Assembly (NCBI GenBank): GCA_037447655.1
Contig: JBBHKE010002812.1
Span: forward strand, 20,001-35,000
DNA length: 15,000 bases
Direction of reading: 5' to 3'
Source of the DNA: Zygnema cylindricum
Lineage: Eukaryota > Streptophyta > Zygnematophyceae > Zygnematales > Zygnemataceae
Position 1 is the first letter of the stretch; each line of letters opens with the position of its first letter. This document shows, in pieces, positions 1-7,939 of this stretch. The notes beneath the pieces were generated by a model. It did no database searches, was not told the origin of the DNA, and saw only the letters and a program-made list of their open reading frames with translations. The translations under genes and the position numbers were made by a program.

Positions 1-74
1 AGTTTCCTACTGTACTTGTAACATTTTTTTAGGTACCATTGTAGAATGTGATAGTGACAACTCAAAAAGTGTAA

Positions 75-854
75 GGTTTTATCCCCATGTACTTGTAACT
101 TAACGAACTTACTTTGTATTTTAGCGCGGATCCGCAGGACCCGGTTTTCAAGTGTCCTTATGTCTGTATGGACGAAATCGTAACTTACCCTTGTGACGAT
201 TGTATACGTCGACAATACCTGTGACGACTGTCAACGTCTACAATATGTGTTGTCGCACGTTATTTTTTGGAACTGCTTGCTACGTCGCATGCCTTACCGT
301 GACATTGTAGACGTACCGCCTTCCAATCTGTGGCGTTTCACGGTTGAAGAAGATGCGCTTTGCCTTTGCGTCTCCTGTCCGGTCGACGTGATATGGCATC
401 GGAATTTGAAGACCCCTACAACAAAAAAAATGGTGCTGGACAAAAACGGACAAAACCAAACGAATTGTGTACTTTTCTTCGTCATATTCGAGCGCAAACG
501 GACAAAATATAGCGAATTTTGTACCTTTCTTTGTCCTTGGAAATCGTTTGAAAATTTCCGAAAATTATGGCACGTGCGAATATATGTTCCTATTTTTTTA
601 TCGAAAATACCTAGTTTTAAAACACATCGCGCATGTGTTTTGAACGTGAGGTTGAAGATGACGTTTTTTGTCGTGGAAGTGGGTCGAAAAACACAAGACG
701 ACAAATTTTTGTACATCGTAACTTCGATGATGACGCAAATTGTACTCTATAAATTTGCGATTCCTTCGTACGGTTGCAACTTAGGTAGTACGACGCTAAG
801 TTTTACAGGAAAATGACAGAAGTAACCCTTACTTATGCACATGGGGACATACCC
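75..854. mobile_element. PIF/Harbinger (Tourist)-like non-autonomous element, copy 1
   Basis: Seen: the unit is flanked on both sides by TAA (72-74 and 855-857). Its right end is CCC and its left end is a decayed GGT. The ends are inverted relative to each other (left GGTTTTATCCCCATGT; right, reverse complemented, GGGTATGTCCCCATGT). A related unit with the same ends and flanks lies at 975-2163. GGG/CCC ends with a TTA/TAA duplication are the hallmark of PIF/Harbinger and Tourist elements. A 207-codon open frame crosses the unit (193-816), but copy 2 does not preserve it and it shows no transposase motif, so I treat the element as non-coding. A 9-bp hairpin lies at 619-641 (arms 619-627 and 633-641). 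The superfamily assignment is inference from ends and target duplication. Confidence 0.7.
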
Positions 855-857
855 TAA

Positions 858-971
858 GTTGACCACGTTTGGGAACTTTTCAAAGTTTATTTTTCCCGTG
901 TACGCTCTTGGTGAAACTCTCACTTGGCGTTGACACGTGGTTGCGTTTAATTTGTAGGAAAGTGCTCTAAT
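858..971. other. Spacer between the two Harbinger-like copies
   Basis: This 114-bp stretch separates two direct-orientation copies of the same element. I see no coding frame, motif or repeat in it. Confidence 0.5.
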
Positions 972-974
972 TAA

Positions 975-2163
975 GGGTGTGTCTCCATGTACTTGTAACT
1001 TAGATAAATTACTTTGTTTTTTAGCGCAGATCTGGCGACCCCGGATTTTAAGTGTCCCTGTGTGTAAAAACGGAATTAAAACTTAACGGTGTGACGATTG
1101 TATATGCTGACATGCGCGTGACGGTTGCCAACGTCTACAATCTGTGATTTTCCAAATTGTTTGTGACGTCGCACAATCGTACAGTGAGAGGCGGCGAGTG
1201 CGAGTTGATGTGGCGCCCTCAGAGATTTCTCACGTTTTCGTGAAATGACATCGGAATCTTTAGATCCCCTGAAATGAAAAAAACCGTACTGAACGAAAAC
1301 TGACAAAACGAAACAAATTATGTACTTTGATGCACGCAAACGGACAAAACATACCGAAATTCCACATACTGAATACGAGTGTGAATACGAGTTATTTTTT
1401 GTTTACCGGAAATACTTTGTTTTAAAAAACATCGCGCATGTTTTTGAAAGAAAAGTTTGAAGATGACGTTTTTTGTCGTGGCCGTTGGTCGAAGAACAGA
1501 AGACGTCAACATGTACACCGCGAATCGTAATTAGAGTAAATTACTCTAATTCGGTGGCTCGAAATTTCGACTATATCACATGAAATAGAGTAAATGATTC
1601 TAATTTTTTCATTATTCTATTTAAGGTAAAGTTTAATTAGCGTTTTTAATTATAACACAGGTTCGTTTTAAATAGTGTGGAGTACGGACGACCTCCGACC
1701 TTGCAAAATTGTACTTTATTAAGTAAAAAAGTACAAATAATGATTTAATACAGGCCATTACCATGTAACTGCGTTTTAACAAACCGCGTAGTGCAAACGT
1801 TATAGTGACGATAAACTGTACGTTTTGCCAAATTCTGTACGAATTCCTTATTTACAGTACAGGATATTAGCGTGCCAAATTAGAGTACTTAAATAAATTA
1901 GAGTAAACTTCATAGTTGAAACAACTGTATCACATAAATTAGCGTTCATTACTTTAATTGTTTTTTTTAGTTTTTGTACTCTAATTTTTTCATTACTCTA
2001 ATTACGATTCGCGGTGTAGTACATTTTAAATTCGATGATGACGCAAAATGTACTTCTCTTTTTTTCTTTTTTTTTGTACGGTTGACACTTACGCGGTACG
2101 GCTCTAAGTTTTAGAGGAAAATTACAGAAAAAAACCCTTACTTAGATACATGGAGACGCACCC
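975..2163. mobile_element. PIF/Harbinger (Tourist)-like element, copy 2, interrupted
   Basis: Seen: it starts GGGTGTGTCTCCATGTA and its far end, reverse complemented, is GGGTGCGTCTCCATGTA, one mismatch in 17. TAA lies directly outside both ends (972-974 and 2164-2166). The interior aligns with copy 1 throughout; for example both carry the block around the shared GAAGATGACGTTTTTTGTCG (653-672 and 1459-1478). A second MITE (1516-2016) splits this copy, so the intact length would be about 690 bp. Small indels and substitutions break every frame that is open in copy 1. The terminal repeats match each other better than in copy 1, consistent with this copy being younger or less decayed. Confidence 0.75.
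1516..2016. mobile_element. MITE a of the CACCG...CGGTG family, nested in Harbinger-like copy 2
   Basis: Seen: a perfect 24-bp terminal inverted repeat (starting CACCGCGAATCG) bounds 501 bp, and TA lies directly outside both ends (1514-1515, 2017-2018). It interrupts an alignment between two Harbinger-like copies, so its limits are supported independently: the copy 1 counterpart site near 695-700 lacks it. The interior is AT-rich, has no credible coding frame, and repeats TTAGAGT/TTAGCGT motifs inward from the ends plus an AAATAGTGTGG motif shared with other members. The TA flanks could suggest a Tc1/mariner-type integration. The CAC start plus subterminal motif repeats could instead suggest the CACTA/Mirage/Chapaev group. 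I cannot decide between them. Confidence 0.8.
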
Positions 2164-2224
2164 TAAGATTTGATTTTTCTTCTCCTTTGCCATCATTAAG
2201 GGCAGTATTCCGTTACGACTACTA

Positions 2225-2423
2225 CACCACGAATCGTTATTAGCGTTGAGAAATTATTAGTGTAAAGAAAAAATTAGCGTCATTCATTTTAATTTAGTGC
2301 CAGGACACGTGGCATATTATGGTCCACGTCCTTAAATAGTGTAGTTTATTCTGTTTAAGGTATTAATGTCAAAACTTTGGGGTGCCGATATAGAGTTTAT
2401 AACGCTAATAACGATTCGCGGTG
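2225..2423. mobile_element. MITE b of the CACCG...CGGTG family
   Basis: Seen: a 199-bp unit with 23-bp terminal inverted repeats (22 of 23 match; left CACCACGAATCGTTATTAG, right reverse complement CACCGCGAATCGTTATTAG) and TA flanks at 2223-2224 and 2424-2425. It contains the same inward-facing TTAGCGT/TTAGTGT motifs and an AAATAGTGTAG motif as MITE a. It has no coding capacity. Confidence 0.75.
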
Positions 2424-2598
2424 TAGCACGTGTTTCGCTGCCGGGACGTAAACGTTAAGCGTATATTACAGTTTTGCGCGCTTCTTGGGATGCTTTCGTA
2501 AAAGTTAGAAATGCGACAGCGACTCAGATTCCAATCTGTTCGCGATGGAATATGCGCACGACAAAAAAAAGCTGAAACAGAGAGCTCCCCGTTTCAAA

Positions 2599-2630
2599 TG
2601 CGTGGTTCACACTTGAAAAATGGGAAAACG
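2599..2630 (+). repeat. Left terminal inverted repeat, partner of 11192-11224
   Basis: Seen: 32 bp starting TGCGTGGTTCACACTTG match the reverse complement of 11192-11224 with a single 1-base length difference. The same end occurs a third time at 13929-13961. All three have different outside flanks that begin exactly at the TGCG/CGCA edge, as expected of a transposon terminus. No target duplication is recognisable between the 2599 and 11224 ends. Confidence 0.6.
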
Positions 2631-2894
2631 GTATGGTATGAAAACGGTATTTTTTTTTGTCCGCCGTGAACTGGCACGTGACGCTAGCCTACGTCAACAA
2701 GCGTGTCGTGATATGAGCCACTTGCGCGTACGAAAAAGGAAACGCTTTGCGGACATGATATGTACGACGCCTTCCAAAGCAAACTGTACTGCCACGCAAG
2801 CGTCTGTACAGACCGAATATAACCCCGGAGGAACTAACATGCCCGAAAAAAAAACCACGGGCGCCCGAAAAAAAAAACTTAGTTTCAGTTCAGT
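2631..2894. other. Interior segment next to the left terminus; small basic ORF of doubtful status
   Basis: A 96-codon plus-strand frame starts at 2620 inside the terminal repeat and ends at 2910 as the 31-bp array begins. Its product is basic, with an RVRKRKR cluster that would pass for a nuclear localisation signal and a lysine-rich tail. I recognise no domain. Part of the frame (the poly-lysine codons) comes from A-runs and the end runs into array sequence, so it may be chance. I do not call it a gene. Confidence 0.2.
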
Positions 2895-3286
2895 TTTTAG
2901 TATAAAATAAGTATTAAGAAAGTTATTGTAAAAATAGTAGTGGAACAATTATAAGTGTGTATAATTAGTATTGGTACAGTTTTTAGTCTGTTTTATTGGT
3001 ATTAGTACAATTTGTCTGTATAATTTGAGTTACTAAAATTATTAGTAATGTATAATGAGTATTAGTAATGTTATTAATCTGTATAATCGGTATTAATACA
3101 ATTATAACTCTAAATAATTAGTTTTTGTGTAATTAGTATTAGAACAGTTATTAGTTTGTATAATTAGTCTTAACAAATTTTAGTTTTTGTAATTAGCGTG
3201 AACACAGTTATTAGTCTATACAATTAGTATTAGCGCACTTCTAATACTGTATCATTAGTATAGCGACAATTTTTATTTATGTATAA
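2895..3286 (+). repeat. 31-bp AT-rich tandem array, left segment
   Basis: Seen: degenerate tandem copies of a unit of about 31 bp of the form TATAATTAGTATTAG followed by TACAGTTATTAGTCTG. Copies are substituted and slightly out of register, with no open frame. The array is interrupted at 3287 by the copia element and resumes at 8590 in the same orientation, so this is one array split by insertion. Confidence 0.75.
3282..3286 (+). repeat. Target site duplication of the copia element, left
   Basis: TATAA lies directly before the first LTR base and is repeated directly after the last LTR base (8590-8594). A 5-bp duplication is standard for Ty1/copia integration. TATAA belongs to the 31-bp array unit, which places the insertion inside one monomer. 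Confidence 0.9.
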
Positions 3287-3935
3287 TGTTGGATTATTGT
3301 CGTTTCGCGGTATTTCCGCGAAGCGTCATACCAACATTTAATTGTTGACGTGAAGTACCACGTCATCATACGAAACGTACGATGTAAGTTTCGTGGTACT
3401 AATTTTGAAGCGTACGCGAACGAAACATACTATTTCGTTTCGCGTGACTTTTGTCTTCATGTACAGATGTTTGATTTTGCGTGCAGGTGTACTTGTGAAG
3501 CGACACGTGTTAAGTCAACGTTTGGAGTTTGTTGTTTTGAAGGAAGAAAGCGCGTGCGCCTTCCTTCGTGGAATTTTCATTGAAGAGTGCACAGTCAGCT
3601 AGGAACAGACTTCGTCGCTACGCTAAGTTCTGCTTGTCTTATCTTGTTGTCTCTTAGTGTAGAGTAGCGAGTATATATAGGCAGCAGTGTACATGTGCAG
3701 AGTATTAATTAATCAACCAATTAATCATAGAGGATTAATATTGGAGTAGAGATTATTTAAAGAGAAGAGTGAAGAGAGAGAAGAGAGAAGAGACATGATG
3801 TAAAGAGGCTTCGGCCAAGAACACTTATAAATCTTTTTGGCTGAATATTCCTCTTGTCTTTTATGAGCTTCCGCTGTGTAATATTTTTTGTATAGTGAAT
3901 TATTATTGTAAAACTCTTTTGCTTAAGATCCTTCA
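3287..3935 (+). repeat. 5' LTR of the copia element
   Basis: Starts TGTTGGAT and ends ATCCTTCA just before the primer binding site. The 3' LTR copy ends ATCCAACA, which is the exact inverted partner of TGTTGGAT, so two bases at the inner end here have changed. Near the start are a hairpin (arms 3301-3310 and 3316-3325, loop TATTT) and a wider 9-bp inverted repeat (3354-3362 with 3392-3400). Short open frames inside the LTR are not genes. Confidence 0.95.
3672..3679 (+). promoter_or_regulatory. TATA box of the 5' LTR
   Basis: TATATATA within the 5' LTR, about 260 bp before its end, is followed by a purine-rich GAGAGAAG tract. It is the only strong TATA match in the LTR. The identical sequence is at 8326-8333 in the 3' LTR. 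Expected transcription start is about 25-35 bp downstream (inference). Confidence 0.6.
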
Positions 3936-3937
3936 AT

Positions 3938-3949
3938 TGGTATCGGAGC
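3938..3949 (+). promoter_or_regulatory. Primer binding site for initiator Met tRNA
   Basis: TGGTATCGGAGC lies two bases after the LTR end. It is complementary to the 3' end of plant initiator tRNA-Met (expected TGGTATCAGAGC). The one difference, G for A, still allows a G-U wobble pair with the tRNA. Confidence 0.92.
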
Positions 3950-3977
3950 TAGTGCTTCGGAGATAGAGAGAGAGCGC

Positions 3978-6900
3978 ATGGGGAGGAAGAAGAATAGAAA
4001 TACTCCTTCCCCCATGTCGACTTTGGAGAGAGCAAGAGAGTTCAGTTTTTCGGGTTCTCAATTTGAGGAGACTCGGAATACGGAGAGAAAATTTGAGGAG
4101 ATGTTTGATACATTAATGAGATATGTAGATTCACGATTTCAAACTCAATCTAGTGAGAAAAGAGAATTTGCTTCATTTCAGGCTGCCGATCCATTCAGTG
4201 GAGGAGCTAATGAGAGTGAGATAAAAGAGAGAATTAGGAAAGGTAAAGCAAAGATAGAGGAAGATTCAGATTTTGAAGAAGCGTTGGATAATGAAGATGA
4301 TTATAATATGTCGGGGAAATCCGTGGCCTTTAATGGCACCAATTATGAGGTTTGGAAGAAATTTATTTCAAATCAACTTATTCTCAAGAGGCTTTGGAGG
4401 ATTGTCAATGGAGAAGAGAAGATGCCAACGGAGAGCAAGGCACGTGCTCAATGGAGGTTGAAAGATATTGCGGCAACGACCGGTTTGATGAAGAATTGCA
4501 CTTCTTCCGTGCTTGATCATTTCCTCGCTCACGGAACGGCCCATGAGTGTTGGCAAGCACTTGAAGAGCAATATGAGAAAGGTGTTGAGAACAAAGGTCA
4601 ATATGTTTATACGGACTTTATGAATTTTACAATCAAGTCAAATGAATTGATGGATGATGCCGTGAAGCGCTTCAATATCATACTCGAGCAATTACTCAAC
4701 AATGGTCGAGTTATTTTGGATGCGGATAAATTAAGCGTGTTTCTTAACGCTTTGCCGGAGAAGCTTTCGCATCTTAAAGCTATTTTACGAGCGAAGGCGG
4801 ATAACACTTTCGGATTCACCGTCAATTTTATCAAAATGTCGGAGGGAACTCCATCGGCTTCTTCAAGTGGAGGAGGAGGAGTTCTCAACTCTACTACTCC
4901 CGAAACCCCGGATCTCAACTATGCCGGTGGTAGAGGAGGTGGTAGAGGAGGTGGCCCGAGAAGTGGTGGTGGCGGCCGAGGCAACAAGAGGGAGCAAAGT
5001 CGTCCACCGAAAGTCCCTTCGGATCTTTCCAATGTGACATGCTACCGGTGTAACCGGCTTGGACATTTGTCTTCATCTTGTCCGGATAAGGATAAGCAAT
5101 GTCATTTTTGCGGTAAGTGGGGGCATACGATCCCTCAATGTTATGCAAAGAGTGGAGATTCCGGAGGTGGAAGAGGAGCTAGAGGAGGTGATAGAGGCGC
5201 CCGAGGTGGCGGCCGAGGAGGACGCCGCGGTGGTGGTAGTGGTTACGGTAATGCAAATTACTTTGACTATGGTAATGAAACCGGTGATGTTTTTCCGGTT
5301 CTTAACCTTACCCTTGATTCGGTAAGTAGTGGAGGAAATTTGGAAAAAGAGTGGATCATTGATACGGGGGCATCTCACCATGTTTGCACGGATGCTACCT
5401 TGTTTGATGACATGAGGGAACTTACGGTTCCAAAGTTTATTACGGTAGCAAGCGGCCATGTCATTTCGGTTGGTACGGTTGGCACGGTTCGGCTTGATCT
5501 TCTTTCATGGGATAATGATGGGAAGGAGAGATCGACGGAGTATCGTCTTCAAAATACTCTTTACATTCCGGACGGTTCGGTAAATTTGTTAAGCGTTCCA
5601 CAAATCCAAAAGAGTGGTGGAAGTTTACTTGCGAGTGGTGATCAATCTATCGAGATTTGGAATGAGAAGGGGAATGTAATTGGAGAAGGAGTTGTAACGG
5701 ATGCGAATCATAGTCGGCTCTTATGGAGGAGGCCGAAATCTAAAGTTCCCACCGAGGGAATTTCACATCAAATTTCGGAGTTGAAAGGTGATCTTACCTT
5801 ATGGCATCATCGAATGTGTCATACATCCGAGGTAAGTTTGAAGAAGATGATTCGTCATTCTTCGGTGAGGGGTTTGGACCTTGCATCCGGTGAGAAGGTG
5901 AACGGATGCGGAGGATGTAGCAAAGGACGTCAAATTCCGAAATCCCATCCGAATAAAGACATCAAGCATCGTGCTCAAAGTCCTTTGGAGGTTGTTCACA
6001 TCGATCTTTGTGGACATATTAAACCCGAGACAATTGGAGGTAATAAGTATACTTTGGTGATTGTTGATGACTTCTCTCGGAAGTCATGGGTGTACTTATT
6101 GAAAAAGAAATCGGATGCATTTGAAAAATTTAAAGAATGGCATGTAATGGCCGAAAGGCAAATTGATAAGAAGCTTAAGTCTATTCGATCGGATAATGGA
6201 GGGGAGTTTGTTGTTTTTGAGTGGTATTGTAAGGAGTGGGGGATAAGGCATCAATTCACGGCGCCTTATTCTCCGGAGTCAAATGGAGTGGCCGAGAGAA
6301 AGAATCGTACCTTACAAGAAATGGTCCGTGCCATGGTTCATAGCTCCGGACGAGAGATGTTTTTGTGGGGAGATGCGATTCTTACGGCGAATTACATTTG
6401 TAACCGAAGACTCACTTCGGTTTCCGGAAGTAAAACACCGGAGGAGTTATGGAGTGGTAGAAAGCCCACGGTTCATCATTTGAGAATTTGGGGATGTCAT
6501 GCTACGGTTTATGTAGAATCAATTAAGAGGAAAGGGAAATTTGCACCAAGGTGTTGGCCGGGAATTTTTGTTGGTTATAGTGCGAAGGGGAATTTGTACC
6601 GAGTGTATGATCCGGCTCGTCACACCGTGGAGGAATCTCGGAATGTGGATTTTCATGAGGATCTCAAATCCGCCATGAATTCCGTTGGGAAATTTAAAGA
6701 AAATTTGGATTTCTATGAGGAGAGTGAAATTGAGAACTTTCCGTTCATTGGGGATTCGGAATCCGATGTGGAACGGAATGAGAACACTAAGAAAAAGAAT
6801 TTGAAGAAATCGGTTGAAATTGAATTTGGAAGTAAGAGTGATGGATCTTTGGATTCCCGAGTGCCTTCGAACATTCGGAAATCTCAAAGTTCTAAATTGA

Positions 6901-7103
6901 GTTCTAAATCGAGTGAGAAGGAAATTGAAATTGAATCCGAGGAAAAGAAAGAAGAAAAAGAGGAGGAGCAAGTTATTAGGAGGAGCTCTCGGATTACAAA
7001 GGGGAAGAAACCGGAGAAACTCACTTACGATCGAAAACGGGAAAATACATCAAATTCGCATTATTTTCTTTCCGATGCTAAGGAGACGGAGTTTCTTTTG
7101 TAG
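3978..7103 (+). CDS. Gag-protease-integrase polyprotein of the copia element
   Basis: 1041 residues from the first ATG after the primer site leader. Domains in order: charged N-terminus (about 1-115); UBN2-type Gag core (about 118-275, beginning FNGTNYEVW); glycine/arginine-rich stretch (about 316-335); two CX2CX4HX4C zinc knuckles (C355/C358/H363/C368 and C375/C378/H383/C388) that bind RNA; a second RGG-rich stretch (about 394-425); aspartic protease with DTGA at 462-465; the integrase HHCC zinc site (H611, H615, C644, C647); the integrase core with D676, D739 and E773; the copia integrase C-terminal region around 850-885; and a long acidic/basic tail ending RRSSRITKGKKPEKL. The frame ends in UAG (7101-7103), and RT continues in the same frame directly after it. 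All catalytic residues of protease and integrase are present. The D739-E773 spacing is two residues shorter than the usual copia DD35E. Confidence 0.95.
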   Translation: MGRKKNRNTPSPMSTLERAREFSFSGSQFEETRNTERKFEEMFDTLMRYVDSRFQTQSSEKREFASFQAADPFSGGANESEIKERIRKGKAKIEEDSDFEEALDNEDDYNMSGKSVAFNGTNYEVWKKFISNQLILKRLWRIVNGEEKMPTESKARAQWRLKDIAATTGLMKNCTSSVLDHFLAHGTAHECWQALEEQYEKGVENKGQYVYTDFMNFTIKSNELMDDAVKRFNIILEQLLNNGRVILDADKLSVFLNALPEKLSHLKAILRAKADNTFGFTVNFIKMSEGTPSASSSGGGGVLNSTTPETPDLNYAGGRGGGRGGGPRSGGGGRGNKREQSRPPKVPSDLSNVTCYRCNRLGHLSSSCPDKDKQCHFCGKWGHTIPQCYAKSGDSGGGRGARGGDRGARGGGRGGRRGGGSGYGNANYFDYGNETGDVFPVLNLTLDSVSSGGNLEKEWIIDTGASHHVCTDATLFDDMRELTVPKFITVASGHVISVGTVGTVRLDLLSWDNDGKERSTEYRLQNTLYIPDGSVNLLSVPQIQKSGGSLLASGDQSIEIWNEKGNVIGEGVVTDANHSRLLWRRPKSKVPTEGISHQISELKGDLTLWHHRMCHTSEVSLKKMIRHSSVRGLDLASGEKVNGCGGCSKGRQIPKSHPNKDIKHRAQSPLEVVHIDLCGHIKPETIGGNKYTLVIVDDFSRKSWVYLLKKKSDAFEKFKEWHVMAERQIDKKLKSIRSDNGGEFVVFEWYCKEWGIRHQFTAPYSPESNGVAERKNRTLQEMVRAMVHSSGREMFLWGDAILTANYICNRRLTSVSGSKTPEELWSGRKPTVHHLRIWGCHATVYVESIKRKGKFAPRCWPGIFVGYSAKGNLYRVYDPARHTVEESRNVDFHEDLKSAMNSVGKFKENLDFYEESEIENFPFIGDSESDVERNENTKKKNLKKSVEIEFGSKSDGSLDSRVPSNIRKSQSSKLSSKSSEKEIEIESEEKKEEKEEEQVIRRSSRITKGKKPEKLTYDRKRENTSNSHYFLSDAKETEFLL

Positions 7104-7109
7104 CAATCA
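7101..7109 (+). promoter_or_regulatory. UAG stop in a CARYYA readthrough-type context
   Basis: Seen: TAG CAA TCA. The six bases after the stop fit CARYYA, the tobacco-mosaic-virus class of leaky stop context known to work in plant ribosomes. The downstream frame stays open through conserved RT sequence to 7577. Either the element makes Gag-PR-IN with a minority RT extension by readthrough, or this is a plain nonsense mutation: CAG to TAG is a C-to-T change at a CHG site, which is methylated and deamination-prone in plant transposons. Sequence alone cannot choose. Confidence 0.45.
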
Positions 7110-7495
7110 CTTACGGAGAATATGGCCGGCGACCCTCAATCTTATGTCGAGGCTAGAAGGTCGGTTGATTGGGAGAGTAAGTGGAAACTGGCGTGGGAGA
7201 AAGAATTTAAGTCGGTGGTTGATAATCGAACTTTTGAGGAAGTGAAATTACCGGAGGGGAAAAAGGCGATTGATGCAAAGTGGGTCTTTAAAACCAAAAC
7301 TGGAGCGTCGGGTGAAATAATTAAGTACAAGGCGAGGCTTGTGTGTAAGGGGTTCCAACAACGTGAGGGAATCGATTTTAAGGAGACTTATGCTCCCGTG
7401 GTGAAGTTCGACTCACTACGGATTATTATTGCAATTGCAGCGATGGGGAAGAAGCACGTCCATCAAATGGACGTTGAGACCGCGTTTTTAAATGT
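7104..7495 (+). pseudogene. Reverse transcriptase, N-terminal half only (truncated)
   Basis: In frame with the upstream polyprotein across the UAG; an internal ATG is at 7122. The copia RT (RVT_2) start is clear: W..AWEKEF, then KWVFKTKTGASGEI, YKARLVCKGFQQREGIDF, ETYAPVVKFDSLR and QMDVETAFLN. The last is RT motif A with its first catalytic Asp. Immediately after TAFLN the sequence jumps to the start of RNase H (from 7496). The finger/palm residues that should follow, including the YxDD box, are absent; in relatives this gap is roughly 250-300 residues. The frame runs on out of register to a TGA at 7575-7577, giving a meaningless tail. The product cannot polymerise DNA. Confidence 0.92.
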
Positions 7496-7906
7496 AAGTC
7501 TACGTCAGGATATGCATTTATTTTTGGGGGAGCTGCGATCTCGTGGAGTTCAAGGCTACAACCTACGGTTGCGTTGAGTTCCACAGAATCTGAGTATATG
7601 GCTGCGTGTCATGCAGCTAAGGCTTCGATTTGGATTAAGGAGATGTTAGGTGAGTTAAGCATTCCTATTGGTTGTATGGCGATTCATTCTGACAGCATGA
7701 GTTCTATGGCGTTGGCGAAAAATCCTGTGTTTCACAAGAGGACGAAACACATCAGGATCCAATGGCATTTTGTAAGAGATTTGGTTACGGCAAATGAGAT
7801 TGAATTTTTGTACGTACCAACTAAAGAGGAGGCGGCTGATTTGTTGACAAAGGCTGCTACACATGATGTGTTTGAGAGGGGACGACCGAAACTTGGATTA
7901 TTTTGA
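7496..7906 (+). pseudogene. RNase H domain of the copia element, joined out of frame
   Basis: Read in the third frame from 7496 this gives KSTSGYAFIFGGAAISWSS, then RLQPTVALSSTESEYMA, the invariant copia RNase H opening, followed by W.KEML.EL, HSDSMSSMALAKNPVFHKR, TKHIRIQWHFVRD, and EEAADLLTKA before a TGA. This is one frame away from the upstream RT (which ends its meaningful sequence at 7493), so the deletion left a frameshift. The domain has no start of its own except an internal ATG at 7574, after the conserved opening. RNase H normally degrades the RNA strand during reverse transcription. Here it is a relic unless frameshifting occurs. Confidence 0.92.
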
Positions 7907-7928
7907 AGAGTTTGGCGATTCCGACAAT

Positions 7929-7939
7929 AAGAGGGGGAT
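7929..7939 (+). promoter_or_regulatory. Polypurine tract
   Basis: AAGAGGGGGAT abuts the 3' LTR start at 7940. This is the RNase H-resistant primer for plus-strand DNA synthesis. Position and composition are standard. Confidence 0.9.

Noticed and set aside
193-816. 207-codon open frame as a gene
   Set aside because: It lies inside a Harbinger-like MITE, the related copy 2 does not keep the frame, and no domain is recognisable.
3350-3602. Short open frames in the 5' LTR (and their copy at 8046-8237)
   Set aside because: They lie in U3 of an LTR, are broken differently in the two LTRs by a 1-bp indel, and have no protein features.
7494-7560. GTAAGT at the RT junction as an intron donor
   Set aside because: The RNase H reading frame is recognisable right through this point from 7496, so the site lies at a deletion join and not at an exon end.
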